NCBI GenBank assembly: GCA_920105625.2
Contig: OV050032.1
Location: forward strand, 70,413,879-70,477,878
Direction of reading: 5' to 3'
DNA length: 64,000 nucleotides
DNA from: Clusia tigrina
Lineage: Eukaryota; Arthropoda; Insecta; Diptera; Clusiidae
This document shows, piece by piece, positions 47,952 to 61,100 of this stretch. The number at the start of each line of letters is the position of its first letter. The stretch's first letter is position 1. The position numbers were made by a program, and so were the translations under genes. Under the pieces are notes generated by a model. The model searched no databases, was not told the DNA's origin, and saw only the letters and a program-made list of their open reading frames with translations.

Positions 47952-50890
47952 GTTTTATTTGGGACTTAAGGTTAGCAAAGCTTTAAGCGATAGCTTAAAT
48001 TGACAAGAGGCTGGAGTACTTTATTGTTACAAAATTTCAAGGTGTTATGACGCTCCAGTAAAAAGTTACAAGCATTTGTATGTTGCAAATTTTGATAGGT
48101 GTAGGACGTACCGTATAGAAATTAGGGCCATTTAAAAATTTTTCAGTGTTTGATTTGGGACTCAAGGGTAGCATAGCTTTGAGCGATAGCTTAAATTGAC
48201 AAGAGGCTCGAGAACTTAATTGTTACAAAGTTTCAAGGTTTTATGACGCTCCAGTAAAAAGTTAAAAGCACTTGTATGTTGCAAACTTTGATAGGTATAG
48301 GACGCACCGTATTGAAGTTTGGGGCCATTTGAAGTTTTATCATTTTTTGATTTTGGAGTCAAGGGTAGCATAGTTATGAGTGATAACTTAAATTGATAAG
48401 AAGCAAGAGTACTTTATTGTCACAAAATTTCAAGATTTTACGACGCTCCAGTAAAAAGTTACAAGCATTTGTATGTTGCAAAGTTTGATAGGTGTAGGAC
48501 GTACCGTATAGAACTTAGGGCCATTTGAAGCTTTATCAGTGTTTGATTTGGAACTCAAGGGTAGCATAGCTTTGAGCGATAGCTTAAATTGACAAGAGGC
48601 TCGAGTACTTTATTGTTACAAAATTTCAAGGTTTTATGACGCTCCAGTAAAAATTTACAAGCAATTGTATGTTGCAAACTTTGATAGGTGTAGGACGTAC
48701 CATATAGAAGTTAGGGCCATTTGAAGTTTTATCAGTGTTTGATTTGGGACTCAAGGGTAGCATAGCTTTGAGCAATAGCTGAAATTGACAAGAGGCTCGA
48801 GTACTTTATTGTTACAAAATTTCAAGGTTCTATGACGCTCCAGTAAAAATTTACAAGTATTTGTATGTTGCAAACTTTGATAGATGTAGGACGTACCAAT
48901 AGAAGTTAGGGTCATTTGAAGTTTTATCAGTGTTTTATTTGGGACTCAAGGGTAGCATAGTTTTGAGCGATAGCTTAAATTGACAAGAGGCTCGAGTACT
49001 TTATTGTTACAAAATTTCAAGGTTTTATGACGCTCCAGTAAAAATTTACAAGCAATTGTATGTTGCAAACTTTGATAGGTGTAGTGCGTACCGTCTAGAA
49101 GTTAGGGCCATTTGAAGTTTTATCAGTGTTTGATTTGCGACTCAAGAGTAGGATAGCTTTGAGCGAAAGCTTAAATTGACAAGAGGCTCGATTACTTTAT
49201 TGTTACAAAATTTCAAGGTTTTATGACGCTCCAGTAAAAATTTACAAGCAATTGTATGTTGCAAACTTTGATAGGTGTAGGACGTACCATATAGAAGTTA
49301 GGGCCATTTGAAGTTTTATCAGTGTTTGATTTGGGACTCAAGGGTAGCATAGCTTTGAGCGATAGCTGAAATTGACAAGAGGCTCGAGTACTTTATTGTT
49401 ACAAAATTTCAAGGTTCTATGACGCTCCAGTAAAAATTTACAAGTATTTGTATGTTGCAAACTTTGATAGGTGTAGGACGTACCAATAGAAGTTAGGGTC
49501 ATTTGAAGTTTTATCAGTGTTTTATTTGGGACTCAAGGATAGCATAGCTTTGAGCGATAGCTTAAATTGACAAGAGGCTCGAGTACTTTATTGTTACAAA
49601 ATTTCAAGGTTTTATGACGCTCCAGTAAAAATTTACAAGCAATTGTATGTTGCAAAGTTTGATAGGTGTAGGACGTACCGTATAGAAGTTAGGGCCATTT
49701 GAAGTTTTATCAGTGTTTGATTTGGGACTTAAGGTTAGCAAAGCTTTAAGCGATAGCTTAAATTGACAAGAGGCTGGAGTACTTTATTGTTACAAAATTT
49801 CAAGGTGTTATGACGCTCCAGTAAAAAGTTACAAGCATTTGTATGTTGCAAATTTTGATAGGTGTAGGACGTACCGTATAGAAATTAGGGCCATTTAAAA
49901 ATTTTTCAGTGTTTGATTTGGGACTCAAGGGTAGCATAGCTTTGAGCGATAGCTTAAATTGACAAGAGGCTCGAGAACTTAATTGTTACAAAGTTTCAAG
50001 GTTTTATGACGCTCCAGTAAAAAGTTAAAAGCACTTGTATGTTGCAAACTTTGATAGGTATAGGACGCACCGTATTGAAGTTTGGGGCCATTTGAAGTTT
50101 TATCATTTTTTGATTTTGGAGTCAAGGGTAGCATAGTTATGAGTGATAACTTAAATTGATAAGAAGCAAGAGTACTTTATTGTCACAAAATTTCAAGATT
50201 TTACGACGCTCCAGTAAAAAGTTACAAGCATTTGTATGTTGCAAAGTTTGATAGGTGTAGGACGTACCGTATAGAACTTAGGGCCATTTGAAGCTTTATC
50301 AGTGTTTGATTTGGAACTCAAGGGTAGCATAGCTTTGAGCGATAGCTTAAATTGACAAGAGGCTCGAGTACTTTATTGTTACAAAATTTCAAGGTTTTAT
50401 GACGCTCCAGTAAAAATTTACAAGCAATTGTATGTTGCAAACTTTGATAGGTGTAGGACGTACCATATAGAAGTTAGGGCCATTTGAAGTTTTATCAGTG
50501 CTTGATTTGGGACTCAAGGGTAGCATAGCTTTGAGCGATAGCTGAAATTGACAAGAGGCTCGAGTACTTTATTGTTACAAAATTTCAAGGTTCTATGACG
50601 CTCCAGTAAAAATTTACAAGTATTTGTATGTTGCAAACTTTGATAGGTGTAGGACGTACCAATAGAAGTTAGGGTCATTTGAAGTTTTATCAGTGTTTTA
50701 TTTGGGACTCAAGGGTAGCATAGTTTTGAGCGATAGCTTAAATTGACAAGAGGCTCGAGTACTTTATTGTTACAAATTTTCAAGGTTTTATGACGCTCCA
50801 GTAAAAATTTACAAGCAATTGTATGTTGCAAAGTTTGATAGGTGTAGGACGTACCGTATAGAAGTTAGGGCCATTTGAAGTTTTATCAGT
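47952..50890 (+). repeat. 9-monomer HOR, period 1,763 bp
   Basis: Anchors 47952, 48148, 48345, 48541, 48737 and 48932 map to 49715, 49911, 50108, 50304, 50500 and 50695, all +1763. The shared series is GGTTAGCAAAGC, the A5T5 variant, a B copy with AAGCAAGAG, GTATAGAACTTAGG, TAGCTGAAATTG, then ACCAATAG with TGTTTTATT. The two copies part near 49,070/50,830. The same series appears again at about 55,200-56,190 and 58,900-59,900. Confidence 0.85.
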
Positions 50891-53441
50891 GTTTGATTTG
50901 GGACTCAAGGGTAGCATAGCTTTGAGTGATAGCTTAAATTGACAAAAGGCTCGAGTACTTTATTGTTAAAAAATTTCAAGGTTCTATGACGCTCCCGTAA
51001 AAAGTTACAAGCATTTGTATGTTGCAAACTTTGATAGGTGTAGGACTTACCGTATAGAAGTTAGAGCTATTTGAAGATTTATCAGTGTTTGATTTGGGAC
51101 TCAAGGGTAGCATAGCTTTGAGCGATAGCTTAAATTGACAAGAGGCTCGAGTACTTTATTGTTACAAAGTTTCAAGGTTTTATGACGCTCCAGTAAAAAG
51201 TTACAAGCATTTGTATGCTGCAAACTTTGATAGGTATAGGATGCATTGTATTGAAGTTAGGGGTCATTTGAAGTTTTATCACTTTTTTATTTTGGAGTCA
51301 AGGGTAGCACAGGTAGGAGCGATAACTTAAATTGATAAGAAGCACGAGTACTTTATTGTCACAAAATTTCAAGGTTTTATGACGCTCCAGTAAAAAGTTA
51401 CAAGCATTTGTATGTTGCAAAGTTTCATAGGTGTACGACGTACCGTATAGAAGTTTGGGCCATTTGAAGTTTTATCAGTGTTTGATTTGGGACTCAAGAG
51501 TAGCATAGCTTTGAGCGATGGATTAAATTGACAAGAGGCTCGAGTACTTCATTGTTACAAAATTTCAAGGTTCTATGACGCTCCAGTAAAAAGTTACAAG
51601 CATTTGAATGTTGCAAACTTTGATAGGTGTAGGACGTACCGTATAGAAGTTAGTGCCATTTGAAGTTTTATCAGTGTTTGATTTGGGTCTCAAGGGTAGC
51701 ATAGCTTTGAACGATAGCTTAAATTGACAAGAGGCTCGAGAACTTAATTGTTACAAAGTTTCAAGGTTTTATGACGCTCCAGTAAAAAGTTAAAAGCACT
51801 TGTATGTTGCAAACTTTGATAGGTATAGGACGCACCGTATTGAAGTTTGGGGCCATTTGAAGATTTATCACTTTTTGATTTTGGAGTCAAGGGTAGCATA
51901 GTTATGAGCGATAACTTAAATTGATAAGAAGCAAGAGTAGTTTATTGTCACAAAATTTCAAGATTTTATGACACTCCAGTAAAAAGTTACAAGCATTTGT
52001 ATGTTGCAAAGTTTGATAGGTGTAGGACGTACCGTATAGAAGTTAGGGCCATTTGAAGTTTTATCAGTGTTTGATTTGGAACTCAAGGGTAGCATAGCTT
52101 TGAGCGATAGCTTAAATTGACAAGAGGCTCGAGTACTTTATTGTTACTAAATTTCAAGGTTCTATGACGATCCAGTAAAAAATTGCAAGCATTTGTATGT
52201 TGCAAACTTTGATAGGTGTAGGACGTACCGTATATAAGTTAGGGCCATTTGAAGTTTTATCAGTGTTTGATTTGGGACTCAAGGGTAGCATAGCTTTGAG
52301 CGATAGCTTAAATTGACAAGAGGCTCGAGTACTTTATTGTTACAAAATTTCAAGGTTTTATGACGCTCCAGTAAAAAGTTACAAGCATTTGTATGTTGCA
52401 AACTTTGATAGGTGTACGACGTACCATATAGAAGTTAGGGCCATTTGAAGTTTTATCAGTGTTTGATTTGGACCTCAAGGGTAGCAAAGCTTTAAGCGAG
52501 AGCTTAAATTGAGAAGAGGCTGGAGTACTTTATTGTTACAAAATTTCAAGGTGTTATGACGCTCCAGTAAAAAGTTACAAGCATTTGTATGTTGCAAACT
52601 TTGATAGGTGTAGGACATACCGTATAGAAGTTAGTGCCATTTGAAGTTTTATCAGTATTTGATTTGGGACTCAAGGGTAGCATAGCTTTGAACGATAACT
52701 TAAATTGACAAGAGGCTCGAGAACTTAATTGTTACAAAGTTTCAAGGTTTTATGAAGCTCCAGTAAAAAGTTAAAAGCACTTGTATGTTGCAAACTTTGA
52801 TAGGTATAGGTTGCACCGTATTGAAGTTAGGGGTCATTTGAAGTTTTATCACTTCTTGATTTTGGAGTCAAGGGTAGCACAGTTAGGAGCGATAACTTAA
52901 ATTGATAAGAGTCACGAGTACTTTATTGTCACAAAATTTCAAGGTTTTATGACGCTCCAGTAAAAAGTTACAAGCATTTGTATGTTGCAAAGTTTGATAG
53001 GTGTACGACGTACCGTATATAAGTTAGGGCCATTTGACGTTTTATCAGTGTTTGATTTGGGACTCAAGGGTAGCAGAGCTTTGAGCGATAGCTTAAATTG
53101 ACAAGAGGCTCGAGTACTTTATTGTTACAAAATTTCAAGGTTTTATGACGCTCCAGTAAAAATTTACAAGCAATTGTATGTTGCAAACTTTGATAGGTGT
53201 AGGACGTACCATATAGAAGTTAGGGCCATTTGAAGTTTTATCAGTGTTTGATTTGGGACTCAAGGGTAGCATAGCTTTGAGCGATAGCTTAAATTGACAA
53301 GAGGCTCGAGTACTTTATTGTTACAAAATTTCAAGGTTTTATGACGCTCCAGTAAAAATTTACAAGCAATTGTATGTTGCAAACTTTGATAGGTGTAGGA
53401 CGTACCATATAGAAGTTAGGGCCATTTGAAGTTTTATCAGT
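50891..53441 (+). repeat. Left member of a 9-kb spaced duplication
   Basis: This segment pairs with 59,898 onward. Anchors 50891, 51087, 51284, 51480, 51676 and 51873 map to 59898, 60094, 60291, 60487, 60683 and 60880 (+9,007). Shared rare markers are GAGCTATTTGAAGATTTATC and GATTTGGGTCTCAAGG. After about 51,950 the offset falls to 8,811, one monomer less on the right side. Two consecutive, nearly identical A copies occur at 53,050-53,441. Confidence 0.8.
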
Positions 53442-56186
53442 GTTTGATTTGGGACTCAAGGGTAGCATAGCTTTGAGCGATAGCTTAAATTGACAAGAGG
53501 CTCGAGTACTTTATTGTTACAAAATTTCAAGGTTTTATGACGCTCCAGTAAAAAGTTACAAGCATTTGTATGTTGCAAACTTTGATAGGTATAGGACGCA
53601 CCGTATTGAATTTAGGGGCCATTTGAAGTTTTATCACTGTTTGATTTTGGAGTCAAGGGTAGCATAGTTATGAGCGATAGCTTAAATTGATAAGAAGTAC
53701 GAGTACTTTATTGTCACAAAATTTGAAGGTTTTATGACGCTCCAGTAAAAAGTTACAAGCATTTGTATGCTGCAAATTTTGATAGGTATAGGATGCACCG
53801 TATTGAAGTTAGGGGTCATTTGAAGTTTTATCACTTTTTGATTTTGGAGTCAAGGGTAGCACAGTTAGGAGCGATAACTTAAATTGATAAGAAGCACGAG
53901 TACTTTATTGTCACAAAATTTCAAGGTTTTATGACGCTCCAGTAAAAAGTTACAAGCATTTGTATGTTGCAAACTTTGATAGGTGTAGGACGTACCATAT
54001 AGAAGTTAGGGCCATTTGAAGTTTTATCAGTGTTTGATTTGGAACTCAAGGGTAGCAAAGCTTTAAGCGAGAGCTTAAATTGGGAAGAGGCTGGAGTACT
54101 TTATTGTTACAAAATTTCAAGGTTTTATGACGCTCCAGTAAAAAGTTACAAGCATTTGAATGTTGCAAACTTTGATAGGTGTGGGACGTACCGTATATAA
54201 GTTAGGACCATTTGAAGTTTTATCAGTGTTTGATTTGGACTTAAGGGTAGCAAAGCTTTAAGCGATAGCTTAAATTGACAAGAGGCTGGAGTACTTTATT
54301 GTTACAAAATTTCAAGGTGTTATGACGCTCCAGTAAAAAGTTACAAGCATTTGTATGTTGCAAATTTTGATAGGTGTAGGACGTACCGTATAGAAGTTAG
54401 GGCCATTTAAAGTTTTATCAGTGTTTGATTTGGGACTCAAGGGTAGCATAGCTTTGAGCGATAGCTTAAATTGACAAGAGGGTCGAGTACTTTATTGTTA
54501 CAAAATTTCAAGGTTCTATGGCGCTCCAGTAAAAATTTATAAGAATTTGTATGTTGCAAACTTTGATAGGTGTAGTGCCTACCGTCTAGAAGTTAGGGCC
54601 ATTTGAAGTTTTATCAGTGTTTGATTTGGGACTCAAGGGTAGCATAGCTTTGAGCGATAGCTTAAATTGACAAGAGGCTCGAGTACTTCATTGTTACAAA
54701 ATTTCAAGGTTTTCTGACGCTCCAGTAAAAAGTTACAAGCATTTGTATGTTGCAAACTTTGATAGATGTAGGACATACGGTATAGAAGTTAGGGCCATAT
54801 GATGTTTTATCAGTGTTTGATTTGGGACTCAAGGGTAGCATAGCTTTGAGCGATAGCTTAAATTGACAAGAGGCTCGAGTACATTATTGTCACAAAATTT
54901 CAAGGTTTTATGACGCTCCAGTAAAAAGTTGCAAGCATTTGTATGTTGCAAACTTTGATAGGTGTAGGACGTACCATATAGAAGTTAGGGCCATTTGAAG
55001 TTTTATCAGTGTTTGATTTGGAACTCAAGGGTAGCAAAGCTTTAAGCGATAGCTTAAATTGAGAAGAGGCTGGAGTACTTTATTGTTACAAAATTTCAAG
55101 GTGTTATGACGCTCCAGTAAAAAGTTACAAGCATTTGTATGTTGCAAATTTTGATAATTGTAGGACGTACCGTATAGAAATTAGGGCCATTTAAAAATTT
55201 TTCAGTGTTTGATTTGGGACTCAAGGGTAGCATAGCTTTGAGCGATAGCTTAAATTGACAAGAGGCTCGAAAACTTAATTGTTACAAAGTTTCAAGGTTT
55301 TATGACGCTCCAGTAAAAAGTTAAAAGCACTTGTATGTTGCAAACTTTGATAGGTATAGGACGCACCGTATTGAAGTTTGGGGCCATTTGAAGTTTTATC
55401 ATTTTTTGATTTTGGAGTCAAGGGTAGCATAGTTATGAGTGATAACTTAAATTGATAAGAAGCAAGAGTACTTTATTGTCACAAAATTTCAAGATTTTAC
55501 GACGCTCCAGTAAAAAGTTACAAGCATTTGTATGTTGCAAAGTTTGATAGGTGTAGGACGTACCGTATAGAACTTAGGGCCATTTGAAGCTTTATCAGTG
55601 TTTGATTTGGAACTCAAGGGTAGCATAGCTTTGAGCGATAGCTTAAATTGACAAGAGCCTCGAGTACTTTATTGTTACAAAATTTCAAGGTTTTATAACG
55701 CTCCAGTAAAAATTTACAAGCAATTGTATGTTGCAAACTTTGATAGGTGTAGGACGTACCATATAGAAGTTAAGGCCATTTGAAGTTTTATCAGTGCTTG
55801 ATTTGGGACTCAAGGGTAGCATAGCTTTGAGCGATAGCTGAAATTGACAAGAGGCTCGAGTACTTTATTGTTACAAAATTTCAAGGTTCTATGACGCTCC
55901 AGTAAAAATTTACAAGTATTTGTATGTTGCAAACTTTGATAGGTGTAGGACGTACCAATAGAAGTTAGGGTCATTTGAAGTTTTATCAGTGTTTTATTTG
56001 GGACTCAAGGGTAGCATAGTTTTGAGCGATAGCTTAAATTGACAAGAGGCTCGAGTACTTTATTGTTACAAAATTTCAAGGTTTTATGACGCTCCAGTAA
56101 AAATTTACAAGCAATTGTATGTTGCAAAGTTTGATAGGTGTAGGACGTACCGTATAGAAGTTAGGACCATTTGAAGTTTTATCAGT

Positions 56187-56373
56187 GTTTGATTTGGGAC
56201 TCAAGGGTAGCATAGCTTTGAGTGATAGCTTAAATTGACAAAAGGCTCGAGTACTTTATTGTTACAAAATTTCAAGGTTTTATGACGCTCCAGTAAAAAT
56301 TTACAAGCAATTGTATGTTGATAGGTGTAGGACGTACCATATAGAAGTTAGGGCCATTTGAAGTTTTATCAGT
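56187..56373 (+). repeat. Monomer with 9-bp deletion
   Basis: The interval is 187 bp. GTATGTTGATAGG replaces GTATGTTGCAAACTTTGATAGG near 56,315-56,330. The lost nine bases lie between two TTG triplets, one of which remains, so this looks like a short-homology deletion. The equivalent copy one HOR unit earlier (53,246-53,441) is intact, so the deletion is younger than the 15-mer duplication. Confidence 0.85.
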
Positions 56374-57159
56374 GTTTGATTTGGGACTCAAGGGTAGCAT
56401 AGCTTTGAGCGATAGCTTAAATTGACAAGAGGCTCGAGTACTTTATTGTTACAAAATTTCAAGGTTTTATGACGCTCCAGTAAAAAGTTACAAGCATTTG
56501 TATGTTGCAAACTTTGATAGGTATAGGACGCACCGTATTGAATTTAGGGGCCATTTGAAGTTTTATCACTGTTTGATTTTGGAGTCAAGGGTAGCATAGT
56601 TATGAGCGATAGCTTAAATTGATAAGAAGTACGAGTACTTTATTGTCACAAAATTTGAAGGTTTTATGACGCTCCAGTAAAAAGTTACAAGCATTTGTAT
56701 GCTGCAAATTTTGATAGGTATAGGATGCACCGTATTGAAGTTAGGGGTCATTTGAAGTTTTATCACTTTTTGATTTTGGAGTCAAGGGTAGCACAGTTAG
56801 GAGCGATAACTTAAATTGATAAGAAGCACGAGTACTTTATTGTCACAAAATTTCAAGGTTTTATGACGCTCCAGTAAAAAGTTACAAGCATTTGTATGTT
56901 GCAAACTTTGATAGGTGTAGGACGTACCATGTAGAAGTTAGGGCCATTTGAAGTTTTATCAGTGTTTGATTTGGAACTCAAGGGTAGCAAAGCTTTAAGC
57001 GAGAGCTTAAATTGGGAAGAGGCTGGAGTACTTTATTGTTACAAAATTTCAAGGTTTTATGACGCTCCAGTAAAAAGTTACAAGCATTTGAATGTTGCAA
57101 ACTTTGATAGGTGTGGGACGTACCGTATATAAGTTAGGACCATTTGAAGTTTTATCAGT

Positions 57160-57350
57160 GTTTGATTTGGACTTAAGGGTAGCAAAGCTTTAAGCGATAG
57201 CTTAAATTGACAAGAGGCTGGAGTACTTTATTGTTACAAAATTTCAAGGTGTTATGACGCTCCAGTAAAAAGTTACAAGCATTTGTATGTTGCAAATTTT
57301 GGTGTACGACGTACCGTATAGAAGTTAGGGCCATTTAAAGTTTTATCAGT
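57160..57350 (+). repeat. Monomer with 4-bp and 1-bp deletions
   Basis: The interval is 191 bp. GATTTGGACTTAAG lacks one G (inherited from the unit at 54228). GCAAATTTTGGTGTACGACG lacks GATA or an equivalent four bases near 57,300, a change private to this copy. Confidence 0.8.
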
Positions 57351-58135
57351 GTTTGATTTGGGACTCAAGGGTAGCATAGCTTTGAGCGATAGCTTAAATT
57401 GACAAGAGGTTCGAGTACTTTATTGTTACAAAATTTCAAGGTTCTATGGCGCTCCAGTAAAAATTTAAAAGAATTTGTATGTTGCAAACTTTGATAGGTG
57501 TAGTGCCTACCGTCTAGAAGTTAGGGCCATTTGAAGTTTTATCAGTGTTTGATTTGGGACTCAAGGGTAGCATAGCTTTGAGCGATAGCTTAAATTGACA
57601 AGAGGCTCGAGTACTTCATTGTTACAAAATTTCAAGGTTCTATGACGCTCCAGTAAAAAATTACAAGCATTTGTATGTTGCAAACTTTGATAGGTGTAGG
57701 ACGTACCATATAGAAGTTAGGGCCATTTGAAGTTTTATCAGTGTTTGATTTGGGACTCAAGGGTAGCATAGCTTTGAGCGATAGCTTAAATTGACAAGAA
57801 GCTCGAGTACTTTATTGCTACAAAATTTCAAGGTTTTCTGACGCTCCAGTAGAAAGTTACAAGCATTTGTATGTTGCAAACTTTGATAGATGTAGGACAT
57901 ACGGGATAGAAGTTAGGGCCATATGATGTTTTATCAGTGTTTGATTTGGGACTCAAGGGTAGCATAGCTTTGAGCGATAGCTTAAATTGACAAGAGGCTC
58001 GAGTACTTTATTGTCACAAAATTTCAAGGTTTTATGACGCTCCAGTAAAAAGTTGCAAGCATTTGTATGTTGCAAACTTTGATAGGTGTAGGACGTACCA
58101 TATAGAAGTTAGGGCCATTTGAAGTTTTATCAGTG

Positions 58136-61100
58136 TTTGATTTGGAACTCAAGGGTAGCAAAGCTTTAAGCGATAGCTTAAATTGAGAAGAGGCTGGAGT
58201 ACTTTATTGTTACAAAATTTCAAGGTGTTATGACGCTCCAGTAAAAAGTTACAAGCATTTGTATGTTGCAAATTTTGATAATTGTAGGACGTACCGTAAA
58301 GAAGTAAAACCATTTGAAGTTTTATCAGTGTTTGATTTGGGACTCAAGGGTAGCATAGCTTTGAGCGATAGCTTAAATTGACAAGAGGCTCGAGTACTTT
58401 ATTGATACAAAATTTCAAGGTTTTATGCCGCTCCAGTAGATAGTTACAAGGATTTGTATGTTTCAAACTTTGATAGATGTAGGACATACCGTATAGAAGT
58501 TAGGGCCATTTGAAGTTTTATCAGTGTTTGATTTGGGACTCAAGGGTAGTATAGCTTTGAGCGATAGCTTAAATTGACAAGAGGCTAGAGTCCTTTATTG
58601 TTACAAAATTTCAAGATTTTAGGACGCTCCAGTAAAAAGTTACAAGCATTTGTATGTTGCAAACTTTGATAGGTGTAGGACGTACCATATAGAAGTTAGG
58701 GCCATTTGAAGTTTTATCAGTGTTTGATTTGGGACTCAAGGGTAGCAAAGCTTTAAGCGATAGCTTAAATTGACAAGAGGCTGGAGTACTTTATTGTTAC
58801 AAAATTTCAAGGTGTTATGACGCTCCAGTAAAAAGTTACAAGCATTTGTATGTTGCAAATTTTGATAGGTGTAGGACGTACCGTATAGAAATTAGGGCCA
58901 TTTAAAAATTTTTCAGTGTTTGATTTGGGACTCAAGGGTAGCATAGCTTTGAGCGATAGCTTAAATTGACAAGAGGCTCGAAAACTTAATTGTTACAAAG
59001 TTTCAAGGTTTTATGACGCTCCAGTAAAAAGTTAAAAGCACTTGTATGTTGCAAACTTTGATAGGTATAGGACGCACCGTATTGAAGTTTGGGGCCATTT
59101 GAAGTTTTATCATTTTTTGATTTTGGAGTCAAGGGTAGCATAGTTATGAGTGATAACTTAAATTGATAAGAAGCAAGAGTACTTTATTGTCACAAAATTT
59201 CAAGATTTTACGACGCTCCAGTAAAAAGTTACAAGCATTTGTATGTTGCAAAGTTTGATAGGTGTAGGACGTACCGTATAGAACTTAGGGCCATTTGAAG
59301 CTTTATCAGTGTTTGATTTGGAACTCAAGGGTAGCATAGCTTTGAGCGATAGCTTAAATTGACAAGAGCCTCGAGTACTTTATTGTTACAAAATTTCAAG
59401 GTTTTATGACGCTCCAGTAAAAATTTACAAGCAATTGTATGTTGCAAACTTTGATAGGTGTAGGACGTACCATATAGAAGTTAAGGCCATTTGAAGTTTT
59501 ATCAGTGCTTGATTTGGGACTCAAGGGTAGCATAGCTTTGAGCGATAGCTGAAATTGACAAGAGGCTCGAGTACTTTATTGTTACAAAATTTCAAGGTTC
59601 TATGACGCTCCAGTAAAAATTTACAAGTATTTGTATGTTGCAAACTTTGATAGGTGTAGGACGTACCAATAGAAGTTAGGGTCATTTGAAGTTTTATCAG
59701 TGTTTTATTTGGGACTCAAGGGTAGCATAGTTTTGAGCGATAGCTTAAATTGACAAGAGGCTCGAGTACTTTATTGTTACAAAATTTCAAGGTTTTATGA
59801 CGCTCCAGTAAAAATTTACAAGCAATTGTATGTTGCAAAGTTTGATAGGTGTAGGACGTACCGTATAGAAGTTAGGGCCATTTGAAGTTTTATCAGTGTT
59901 TGATTTGGGACTCAAGGGTAGCATAGCTTTGAGTGATAGCTTAAATTGACAAAAGGCTCGAGTACTTTATTGTTACAAAATTTCAAGGTTCTATGACGCT
60001 CCCGTAAAAAGTTACAAGCATTTGTATGTTGCAAACTTTGATAGGTGTAGGACTTACCGTATAGAAGTTAGAGCTATTTGAAGATTTATCAGTGTTTGAT
60101 TTGGGACTCAAGGGTAGCATAGCTTTGAGCGATAGCTTAAATTGACAAGAGGCTCGAGTACTTTATTGTTACAAAGTTTCAAGGTTTTATGACGCTCCAG
60201 TAAAAAGTTACAAGCATTTGTATGCTGCAAACTTTGATAGGTATAGGATGCACCGTATTGAAGTTAGGGGTCATTTGAAGTTTTATCACTTTTTTATTTT
60301 GGAGTCAAGGGTAGCACAGGTAGGAGCGATAACTTAAATTGATAAGAAGCACGAGTACCTTGTTGTCACAAAATTTCAAGGTTTTATGACGCTCCAGTAA
60401 AAAGTTACAAGCATTTGTATGTTGCAAAGTTTGATAGGTGTACGACGTACCGTATAGAAGTTTGGGCCATTTGAAGTTTTATCAGTGTTTGATTTGGGAC
60501 TCAAGAGTAGCATAGCTTTGAGCGATGGATTAAATTGACAAGAGGCTCGAGTACTTCATTGTTACAAAATTTCAAGGTTCTATGACGCTCCAGTAAAAAG
60601 TTACAAGCATCTGAATGTTGCAAACTTTGATAGGTGTAGGACGTACCGTATAGAAGTTAGTGCCATTTGAAGTTTTATCAGTGTTTGATTTGGGTCTCAA
60701 GGGTAGCATAGCTTTGAACGATAGCTTAAATTGACAAGAGGCTCGAGAACTTAATTGTTACAAAGTTTCAAGGTTTTATGACGCTCCAGTAAAAAGTTAA
60801 AAGCACTTGTATGTTGCAAACTTTGATAGGTATAGGACGCACCGTATTGAAGTTTGGGGCCATTTGAAGTTTTATCACTTTTTGATTTTGGAGTCAAGGG
60901 TAGCATAGTTATGAGCGATAACTTAAATTGATAAGAAGCAAGAGTAGTTTATTGTTACAAAATTTCAAGGTTTTATGACGCTCCAGTAAAAAGTTACAAG
61001 CATTTGTATGTTGCAAACTTTGATAGGTGTAGGACGTACCATATAGAAGTTAGGGCCATTTGAAGTTTTATCAGTGTTTGATTTGGGACTCAAGGGTAGC

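Larger units (their letters stand above)
53442..58135 (+). repeat. 15-monomer HOR, period about 2,930 bp, with paired B monomers
   Basis: Anchors 53442, 53639, 53836, 54032, 54228, 54423 and 54619 map to 56374, 56571, 56768, 56964, 57160, 57351 and 57547 (+2932, later +2928). Then 54815 and 55011 map to 57939 and 58135 (+3124), so one monomer is extra in the second unit. Each unit has two B monomers side by side (53639/53836 and 56571/56768), unlike the rest of the array. Markers are GCGAGAGCTTAAATTGGG, GATTTGGACTTAAGG, GTAGTGCCTACCGTC and TTTTCTGACGC. Confidence 0.85.
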
